From NCBI GenBank assembly GCA_046316025.1, contig JBKCXU010000108.1:82057-146056 (forward strand): 64,000 bases of DNA, read 5' to 3'. This DNA comes from JAJTHJ01 sp046316025. Its GTDB lineage: Bacteria > Pseudomonadota > Gammaproteobacteria > Burkholderiales > Burkholderiaceae_F. Position numbers and translations under genes: made by a program. Positions 58,505 to 64,000 of the stretch are shown here, in pieces; positions within the stretch are counted from its first letter, which is position 1, and the number at the start of each line of letters is the position of its first letter. Under the pieces are notes generated by a model. It was not told the DNA's origin. It saw only the letters and a program-made list of their open reading frames with translations, and did no database searches.

Positions 58505-59830
58505 ATGCAAGGCCTTCATCTCACCGGCGATTTATTCGACTGCGCGTGCAGCGCCGGTACTTTGACCGATCTCACCATGCTGTCGCGGCTGTGCCGCGAG
58601 GCGACCATCGACGCGGGCTTGACCATCGTCGATGAGAAATACCACGTCTTTCCGGACTGGAACGGCCAGCCCGGCGGCATCACCGGCGCAGTGCTGCTGG
58701 CCGAGAGCCACCTGGCGATCCACACCTGGCCGGAGCGCGGCGGCGTCACGCTCGACGTGTACGTGTGCAACTTCACCGCCGACAACTCGGCCCGTGCGCA
58801 GCAGTTGTTCGACGCTCTGGTGCTCGCCTTCCGCCCCAAGGGCCAGGTGGTCAACCGCATCCAGCGCGGCGATCTGGCCGCGGCCGATGCCGCCACCGCC
58901 GCGCGCGCCGATGCGCCGGGCGACAAGGAAGCCGGCGAAGGCGGCGGCAAGCAGGACGAGTTGATCTTCGATTGGTTGAACGCCAACGCCGGCTACGGCT
59001 TTACCGCGAGCGAGCGGCTGGCGGCGATCCAGTCGCCCTACCAGCGCGTAGAGGTGTACGACACACAGCAATTCGGGCGGCTGTTCCGCCTCGACGGGAG
59101 GCTGATGACCTCCGAAGGCGAGGAGTTTTTCTATCACGAGTGCATGACGCACCCGGCGCTGCTCGCGCACCCCAACCCCAAATCGGTGCTGGTGATCGGC
59201 GGCGGCGACGGCGGCTCCTCGGAAGAGATCTTCAAGCACCCGAGTGTCAAGCGCATCGTGATGGCGGAGCTGGACCCGGTGGTGCTCGACATCTCGCGCC
59301 AGTACCTGCATGGCATCCACAAGGGCGCGCTGGACGACCCGCGGCTGGACATCCGCATCGGCGACGGCTTCGAGACGGTGAAGAACCTGGCCGAGACTTT
59401 CGATCTGATCGTGCTCGACCTGACCGACCCCGACACGCCGGCCTTTCACCTGTATTCGGAAGAGTTCTTCGAACTGTGCCGCGCGCGGCTCGCACCCGGC
59501 GGCCTGATGACGATGCACCTGGGCACGCCGGTGTATGCGCCCAACACGGTGCGCAAGAACGCCGCCGCGCTGCGCCGCGTGTTCAAGCAGGTGCATGCGA
59601 TGTCGCTCTTCATCCCGCTGTACGGCTCGCTGTGGTGCCTCGGCGTGGCGAGCGAAAGCGTGAACCCGCGCCTGCTGCCCACCGAGGCGATCGCCCAGCG
59701 CATGCGCGAGCGCAAGCTGGGCGCGCTGCGCGTCTACAACGCGGAGCTGCATCAGGCACTCTTCACGCTGCCGACCTTCGTGCGCGAGCTGACCGATCCG
59801 CCGGCGCAGCCGGCGCGGCTGGCGGCGTAG
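58505..59830 (+). CDS. speE: Fused S-adenosylmethionine decarboxylase / polyamine aminopropyltransferase
   Basis: A 441-residue fusion. Residues 1-118 are a prokaryotic SpeD proenzyme: LLAESHLAIHTWPE places the self-cleavage Ser at 68, with His 73 and Cys 88 (YVCNF), the same spacing as in class 1B SpeD. An Ala/Gly-rich linker (about 123-150) leads to a SpeE domain: LIFDWLNANAGYGFTASERL, VLVIGGGDGGSSEEIF, the acidic MAELDPVVLDISRQYL and the catalytic segment VLDLTDPDTPAFHLYSEEFF. One chain would make decarboxylated AdoMet and transfer its aminopropyl group to a diamine, probably putrescine. ATG 58505 follows AGGGGGAC. Confidence 0.92.
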   Translation: MQGLHLTGDLFDCACSAGTLTDLTMLSRLCREATIDAGLTIVDEKYHVFPDWNGQPGGITGAVLLAESHLAIHTWPERGGVTLDVYVCNFTADNSARAQQLFDALVLAFRPKGQVVNRIQRGDLAAADAATAARADAPGDKEAGEGGGKQDELIFDWLNANAGYGFTASERLAAIQSPYQRVEVYDTQQFGRLFRLDGRLMTSEGEEFFYHECMTHPALLAHPNPKSVLVIGGGDGGSSEEIFKHPSVKRIVMAELDPVVLDISRQYLHGIHKGALDDPRLDIRIGDGFETVKNLAETFDLIVLDLTDPDTPAFHLYSEEFFELCRARLAPGGLMTMHLGTPVYAPNTVRKNAAALRRVFKQVHAMSLFIPLYGSLWCLGVASESVNPRLLPTEAIAQRMRERKLGALRVYNAELHQALFTLPTFVRELTDPPAQPARLAA

Positions 59831-59869
59831 GGCGCTTTGGTAGCGCGGCCAACGTCCAAGCCCTTGGCT

Positions 59870-59975
59870 GCGGTCCTCCCTCACCCGGCCGCTCCGCGGC
59901 CACCCGACCCCGGAGGGGGTGGGTTTGAAGCCCCTCTCCCCCCGGGAGAGGGGTTGGGGTGCGGGAAGAACGCGC
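59870..59975. repeat. R1 dispersed repeat between the polyamine gene and rsmE
   Basis: It begins GCGGTCCTCCCTCACCCGGC and ends GGGTGCGGGAAGAACGCG, a diverged mirror of the left end. CCCTCTCCCCCCGGGAGAGG lies inside. The right end again opens a frame (GTGCGGGAAGAACGC, GTG 59959) into the next gene, but rsmE has its own GTG at 60010. Confidence 0.75.
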
Positions 59976-60009
59976 CGACCAAAGCTTGCTGCGCCAACTG
60001 GCGTGTGTC

Positions 60010-60729
60010 GTGAACCCGCGCTTCTACCTCGACGCCGACCTCACCACGGGGCAGGCGCTCGCCCTGCCCGATCCCGTCGCGCATCACGCGCTGCGCGTGT
60101 TGCGGCTGCGTGCAGGCACCGCGATCACGCTCTTCAACGGCCGCGGCGGCGAGTACGCGGCGGCTCTGCTGGCCGATGGTCAGGCGCGGATCGGCAACTT
60201 CGATCCGGTCGAGCGCGAGTCCCCTGTGGCGACCACGCTGCTGCAAGCCTGGGTCGCCGTGGACAAGCTCGACTGGATCGTCGAAAAAGCGACCGAGCTC
60301 GGCGCCGCGCGCATCGTCTTGTGGCCTGCGGAGCGCAGCGTGGTGCGGCTCGCCGGCGAGCGGCTTGCACGTCGGCTGGCGCACTTGCGCGCCGTGACCG
60401 AGGCTGCCTGCTGCCAGTGCGGGCGCAACCGGCTGCCCGCGGTGCTCGCCGCCGATTCGCTCGCCGCAGCGCTGGCCGCGACCGACGCCACCGCCAAACT
60501 GTTGCTCGACCCGACGGGCGCGCCGCTTGCGCAGCAAACGGCCCAAGCCAGGTCGATCGCGTTTCTGGTCGGCCCCGAAGGCGGCCTCAGCAGCACCGAA
60601 CAGGCGCTCGCCGACCGCCACGGCTGGTGCCCAGCGCGGCTCGGCGAGCGGGTGCTGCGCACCGAGACCGCCGGCCTCGCGGCGCTGGCGGCCGTGGCCG
60701 TTCTGGCGAGCGGAAATTCACACGGCTGA
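60010..60729 (+). CDS. rsmE: 16S rRNA (uracil(1498)-N(3))-methyltransferase
   Basis: A 239-residue SPOUT methyltransferase. The N-terminal PUA-like part starts MNPRFYLDADLTTGQALALP and has HHALRVLRLRAGTAITLFNG. The knot contains KATELGAARIVLWPAERSVV and the SAM-binding FLVGPEGGLSSTEQALA plus LGERVLRTETAGLAALAAVA. GTG 60010 gives the family-typical start NPRFY; the frame is open to GTG 59959 through R1 sequence. The TGA stop begins the R2 repeat at 60727. Confidence 0.93.
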   Translation: MNPRFYLDADLTTGQALALPDPVAHHALRVLRLRAGTAITLFNGRGGEYAAALLADGQARIGNFDPVERESPVATTLLQAWVAVDKLDWIVEKATELGAARIVLWPAERSVVRLAGERLARRLAHLRAVTEAACCQCGRNRLPAVLAADSLAAALAATDATAKLLLDPTGAPLAQQTAQARSIAFLVGPEGGLSSTEQALADRHGWCPARLGERVLRTETAGLAALAAVAVLASGNSHG

Positions 60730-60867
60730 TTCCATTTCCACTTCAACCGGATCGTCAAAGCACGTCATTCCCGCGCCACCGGTAAACCAGCTTTGGTCGT
60801 GGCACCCGCGGGGGTCCCGATTCCGCGGGAACGACGTAGTTAGCTTCATGAAGCGAAAGTGGAATCA
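60727..60867. repeat. R2 dispersed repeat between convergent rsmE and dusA, holding both stop codons
   Basis: It begins TGATTCCATTTCCACTTCAA, where TGA is the rsmE stop. It ends GAAGCGAAAGTGGAATCA, where TCA is the complement of the dusA stop. Inside are CACGTCATTCCCGCG and TTCCGCGGGAACGACG. The plan equals the copy at 34509, whose right end likewise holds the kefC stop. Confidence 0.82.
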
Positions 60868-61845
60868 GATCGGCGCGGCCTCGGGCGCCAGCGCGCGCTG
60901 CGCAGCGATGAGCGCGCCGGCGCCATGCTCGTCCAGGAAGGCCGGGTCGCTCAACAGTCGCCGCCACTGCCGCGCGCCGCGCTGCCCCAGGTACAGGCCG
61001 AGCATGTGCTGCGTCACTGCGCGCGGGCGGAAGCCGGCGGCAGCCATGCGCTCGACGTAGGCGGTCATCGTCGCGACGATTTGCGCACGGGACGGTGGCG
61101 GCGCGTCTTGGCCGAAGAACTCGCGATCCACCTCGGCCATCAAGTACGGGTCGTGATAGGCGGCGCGCCCGAGCATCACGCCATCGACCTGCGTCAGTGG
61201 TTCTGCCGCCTGCGCGAGCGAGGCGAGGCCACCGTTGAGCACGACGGTCGCCTGCGCGAAATCACGCTTGAGCCGATAAACGACCTCGTACCGCAACGGC
61301 GGCACTTCGCGATTCTCCTTCGGGCTCAGACCGCGTAACCAGGCGTTGCGCGCGTGCACGATGAAGACGCAGCAACCGGCGTCAAACAGCGTGCCGACGA
61401 AGTCGCGCACGAACCCGTAGTCCTCGCCGCGCTCCAGCCCAATGCGGTGCTTGACCGTCACCGGGATCGACACGGCATCCTGCATCGCGCGCAGGCAGTC
61501 GGCGACGAGCGCCGGCTCGGCCATCAGGCAGGCGCCAAAGGCGCCGCGCTGCACGCGCTCGGACGGGCAGCCGCAGTTGAGATTGACTTCGTCGTAGCCC
61601 CAACGCTCAGCGAGCCTCGCACACTGCGCCAGTTCGGCCGCATCGCAGCCGCCCAGTTGCAGCGCGACCGGATGCTCGGCAGCGTCGAAGTGCAGATGCC
61701 GTGCTACGTCACCGTGCAGCAGCGCGCCGGTGGTGATCATCTCGGTGTACAGCCGCGCGTGCCGGCTCAACTGGCGATGAAAGTAGCGGCAGTGCCGGTC
61801 GGTCCAGTCGAGCATCGGCGCCACGCAGAAGCGCCAGGGGTTCAT
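60865..61845 (-). CDS. dusA: tRNA-dihydrouridine(20/20a) synthase DusA
   Basis: A 326-residue FMN enzyme: FCVAPMLDWTDRHCRYFHRQ at the barrel entry, the catalytic Cys in VNLNCGCPSERVQRGAFGAC, VTVKHRIGLERGEDYGFV, FIVHARNAWLRGLSPKENRE and VMLGRAAYHDPYLMAEVDRE. The last two blocks are specific for DusA within the Dus family. It reduces U20/U20a in the tRNA D-loop. ATG 61845 overlaps the stop of the DUF2788 gene as ATGA. Confidence 0.94.
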   Translation of the reverse strand: MNPWRFCVAPMLDWTDRHCRYFHRQLSRHARLYTEMITTGALLHGDVARHLHFDAAEHPVALQLGGCDAAELAQCARLAERWGYDEVNLNCGCPSERVQRGAFGACLMAEPALVADCLRAMQDAVSIPVTVKHRIGLERGEDYGFVRDFVGTLFDAGCCVFIVHARNAWLRGLSPKENREVPPLRYEVVYRLKRDFAQATVVLNGGLASLAQAAEPLTQVDGVMLGRAAYHDPYLMAEVDREFFGQDAPPPSRAQIVATMTAYVERMAAAGFRPRAVTQHMLGLYLGQRGARQWRRLLSDPAFLDEHGAGALIAAQRALAPEAAPI

Positions 61846-62066
61846 GAGATGTTCAGCCACCACTGCACGACCTGCTTCAGCAGGAAGCCGAAGATGCCGA
61901 AGGCGAGCACGAAGAAAAGAACGAAGGTGCCGAAGCGCCCGGCCTTGGATTCGCGCGCAACCTTCCAGATGATGAACAGCATCAGCGCGATGAAGCCGCC
62001 GATGCCCCAGGTCAGCCCGAACTGGGAGATCTGCTCTTCGGTCAGGCCGAACACGCTGCCTTGCAT
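61842..62066 (-). CDS. DUF2788 small membrane protein
   Basis: A 74-residue protein with two membrane helices (GIGGFIALMLFIIWKVA and FGTFVLFFVLAFGIFGFLLK) separated by RESKAGR. LTEEQISQFGLTWG and ESKAGRFGTFVLF are hallmarks of DUF2788, common in betaproteobacteria. The role is unknown. It is coupled by overlap to dusA and lies close to the DUF2189 gene. Confidence 0.88.
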   Translation of the reverse strand: MQGSVFGLTEEQISQFGLTWGIGGFIALMLFIIWKVARESKAGRFGTFVLFFVLAFGIFGFLLKQVVQWWLNIS

Positions 62067-62070
62067 TGCG

Positions 62071-62850
62071 CTACTCCGCGCGCAGCGGTACGCCGTCGGT
62101 GACGACGAGATCCTTGTACGCGTGCCAGGTGGCGTGGCCGATCAGCGGCACGGCGACGACGAAGCCCAGCATCGCGGTGGCCATCGACAGCGCGATCGCC
62201 AGCATGATGAAGCCCGCCCAGAGCGCCAGCGGCAGCGGGTTTTCGCCCACCGCGCGCACGCTGGTGAGCAGCGCCCGGCGCAGGCCGACGCGGCGGCCGA
62301 GGAGCAGCGGCGGCGAGACGACGGTCAGCGCAAACACCACCGCGGCCGTCAGGCCGCCCAGCATCAGCCAAAGCATGAACAGCAGATTCCCCTGGTCGAC
62401 CGCCGCATAGCGCAGGAACTGCATCGGCGTGGCCAGCGGCGTGGTCACAAAGGCGGCAAACAACGCGGCCGAAACCGCCACCCACGCCAACGCGATGCCG
62501 CCCAGCACGAACCCAAGCTGCACCAGCGGCGCGGCGTCGCGCCGCCAGGCGGCGAGCGCGTCGGCCAAGCCCGGCGTCTGGCCGCGGCCGAGCAGGCGGC
62601 TCAGTTCATACAGCCCCGTGCAAAGGATCGGCCCGACGATGGCGAAGGCCGAGAATGCGCCCGGCGCCAGCCACCACGCGTGTTGCGCAAGCCAGATCAC
62701 GACCCAGCCGCCGGCGGCGACCACCAGCCCTTGCGCGAGGCTGGCTGCCGGCACCCGCGCCAGGTCGCCCGCGCCGAGTTGCAGCCAGCGCAGCACGCTG
62801 GCGGCAGTGACGCGGCGCACCGGCAGGGGTTCGTCGTGCGAGGAGCGCAT
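62071..62850 (-). CDS. DUF2189 integral membrane protein
   Basis: A 259-residue protein with about six helices: GLVVAAGGWVVIWLAQ, GAFSAFAIVGPILCTGLYEL, LGFVLGGIALAWVAVSAALF, LLFMLWLMLGGLTAAVVFAL and a C-terminal pair. The FAIVGPILCTGLYELSR and VVAVPLIGHATWHAYKDLV blocks match DUF2189. The function is not known. ATG 62850 begins the family-typical polar leader. It ends four bases before the DUF2788 start. Confidence 0.86.
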   Translation of the reverse strand: MRSSHDEPLPVRRVTAASVLRWLQLGAGDLARVPAASLAQGLVVAAGGWVVIWLAQHAWWLAPGAFSAFAIVGPILCTGLYELSRLLGRGQTPGLADALAAWRRDAAPLVQLGFVLGGIALAWVAVSAALFAAFVTTPLATPMQFLRYAAVDQGNLLFMLWLMLGGLTAAVVFALTVVSPPLLLGRRVGLRRALLTSVRAVGENPLPLALWAGFIMLAIALSMATAMLGFVVAVPLIGHATWHAYKDLVVTDGVPLRAE

Positions 62851-62876
62851 GCAGCGCAGTGTATCGGCGAGCGCCG

Positions 62877-63653
62877 TCAGACCGGCGCCGCCGCCTTGAC
62901 TGCGGCCCATTGCCGGCGCGAGATCGGCAAGCGCTCCGGCAGGCCGTGCAGCAGCACCTCCCAGTGGCCTTCCGGCTCGCTGCCCTCTTCGTCCGGCGCC
63001 CCGCGCACGCGCTGGAAGCCGGCAATCGCCGCGCGCGCCACCAGCGCATTGCGGTGCACGCGCACGAAGCGGGCGCCGAACTCCCGCTCCAGTGCGGTCA
63101 GCGACTCTTCGGTCAGGTACTCGCGTTCGACGGTGCGGATCGTCACGTACTTCAACTCGGCACGCAGATAGACGATCCGCTCGACCGGAACCAGCAGCAG
63201 CTTGCCCCGCTCGGACACCGTCAGTTGCGTGCGGGCGGCGCCGAGTGATTCGGCCACCGCGTGCAGGCGCGGCTCCATCGGCGCCAGTCGCTGCGCGCGC
63301 GCCAGCGCCGGGGCCAGCCGCGCGGCCGTCACGGGTTTGAGCAGATAGTCCAGCGCGTGCACCTCGAAGGCCCGCAACGCGTGCTCGTCGTGCGCGGTGG
63401 TGAAGATCACCGCCGGCGGATGCGGTCGCGCGGCCAGATGGCGGGCCACTTCGAGCCCGCTCATGCCGGGCATGGCGATGTCGAGCAGCACCACGTCCGG
63501 CGCGGTGCGGTCCACCGCGGCCAGCGCGCTGCCGCCGTCGACGGCTTCGTCGACCACCGTCAGCGGCACGCTCGCGGTGCAGGTCACCAGCACCTGGCGC
63601 AGGCGGGCGCGGGCCGGCGCCTCGTCGTCGACCAGCAGCACCTTGAGCGTCAT
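62877..63653 (-). CDS. LytTR-type response regulator (AlgR-like)
   Basis: A 258-residue regulator. The receiver is intact: LLVDDEAPARARLRQVL, phospho-Asp in DVVLLDIAMPGMSG, Thr/Ser in FTTAHDE and Lys in DYLLKPV. The C-terminal LytTR DNA-binding domain has ERIVYLRAELKYVTIRTVER and FVRVHRNALVARAAIAGFQR. The architecture is that of AlgR. ATG 63653 overlaps the stop of the upstream histidine kinase gene, its probable partner. Targets are unknown. Confidence 0.9.
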   Translation of the reverse strand: MTLKVLLVDDEAPARARLRQVLVTCTASVPLTVVDEAVDGGSALAAVDRTAPDVVLLDIAMPGMSGLEVARHLAARPHPPAVIFTTAHDEHALRAFEVHALDYLLKPVTAARLAPALARAQRLAPMEPRLHAVAESLGAARTQLTVSERGKLLLVPVERIVYLRAELKYVTIRTVEREYLTEESLTALEREFGARFVRVHRNALVARAAIAGFQRVRGAPDEEGSEPEGHWEVLLHGLPERLPISRRQWAAVKAAAPV

Positions 63654-64000
63654 GCCTTGTGCTCCACCGGCAGCCGCAGGGCGATCTCGAAGCGGTCGTG
63701 CCGCACGCGGGTGAGCATCTCCGCCTCCAGGTCGTAGATCAGCGCCAGTCGGCCGCGGATGTTCGACAGCCCGATCTGGTTGCCTTCGCGCTGCACCGGC
63801 TCGCGTGCGATCGGGTTGGAGACGAAAACCTTGAGCGTGACGCCGTGCTGCTTGACGCACACCAGGATCTCGCAGCGGCCCTCGACCTTCTCGGCACCGT
63901 AGCGCACGGCGTTCTCGACGATCGGTTGCAGCAGCAACTGCGGCACGCGCGCGCGCGGGTGGATGGCGCCAATGCGCCAGTCCACGTGCAACCGGTCGCC
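63650..64000 (-). CDS. Sensor histidine kinase, LytS/AlgZ type (C-terminal part)
   Basis: The last 116 codons are visible and the gene continues beyond the window. HPRARVPQLLLQPIVENAVR is the N-box of the His_kinase (LytS/YehU/AlgZ) family, and IGLSNIRGRLALIYD is the G-box with the usual N-x-x-x-R-L. The ATP-binding domain is therefore present; the membrane sensor and phospho-His lie outside. It overlaps the LytTR regulator by four bases and should phosphorylate it. Confidence 0.9.
   Translation of the reverse strand, partial: GDRLHVDWRIGAIHPRARVPQLLLQPIVENAVRYGAEKVEGRCEILVCVKQHGVTLKVFVSNPIAREPVQREGNQIGLSNIRGRLALIYDLEAEMLTRVRHDRFEIALRLPVEHKA

Noticed and set aside
58765..59928. A second long plus-strand frame inside the SpeD-SpeE gene
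   Set aside because: It is an Arg/Gly-rich out-of-frame shadow of the fusion gene, which has clear catalytic motifs in its own frame.

Overview
The window is GC-rich, densely coded proteobacterial chromosome. The thiS-thiG-trmB order, the dusA/DUF2788/DUF2189 block, the AlgZ/AlgR-type LytTR system at the right end and the split MacA/ABC exporter suggest a betaproteobacterium (Burkholderiales or relatives). This is inferred from gene content only; there is no rRNA in the window. One tRNA gene, Gly(CCC), is present. No CRISPR array, prophage or integrase gene was seen.

Layout. (1) 1-12.4 kb: start of a probable 2OG-Fe(II) oxygenase; a nucleotide-transporter-like protein overlapping a dicarboxylate-type symporter fused to a periplasmic binding domain; an exported ATP-grasp/phosphohistidine protein overlapping a beta-lactamase-fold serine hydrolase; a phospholipase D-type lipoprotein; a metallophosphoesterase lipoprotein. 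(2) 12.5-32.7 kb: an unusually dense block of exported stress or envelope proteins. It holds a Lys/Ala-rich histone-like protein, GlsB-type and SYLF proteins, two proteins resembling the g-type lysozyme inhibitor PliG, an LprI-like protein overlapping a secreted kinase-like protein, a secreted phosphatase, DUF3011, two more binding/serine-hydrolase genes, a NarL-type regulator with a degenerate receiver, an amidase, a metzincin, an S9 peptidase, a duplicated beta/gamma-crystallin protein and two related AraC regulators. (3) 32.8-51.5 kb: semialdehyde dehydrogenase, KefC/KefF, an ABC binding protein, tRNA-Gly, thiS-(broken osmC)-thiG-trmB, uppP, a MacA/ABC exporter, sodC, uup, an AraC regulator and a DUF1254 protein. 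(4) 51.6-55.7 kb: a lower-GC accessory segment with hicAB, an extra copy of the pgk 3' end, an exported pilin-like protein, an IS3 relic and a TetR/hydrolase pair. It sits between two direct copies of the pgk 3' end. (5) 55.7-64 kb: pgk, gap, a SpeD-SpeE fusion, rsmE, dusA, small membrane proteins and a LytTR response regulator with its kinase.

The non-coding space is dominated by dispersed palindromic repeats. Family R1 (six copies) lies between or ahead of co-directional genes and twice supplies an in-frame GTG start. Family R2 (four or five copies) occupies intergenic 3' ends and carries the stop codons of three genes at two convergent junctions. Two short elements with inverted termini each end in CTAG. 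A 19-bp motif is repeated at matching orientation and similar distance upstream of both PliG-like genes and of the degenerate NarL-type regulator, which suggests a small shared regulon.
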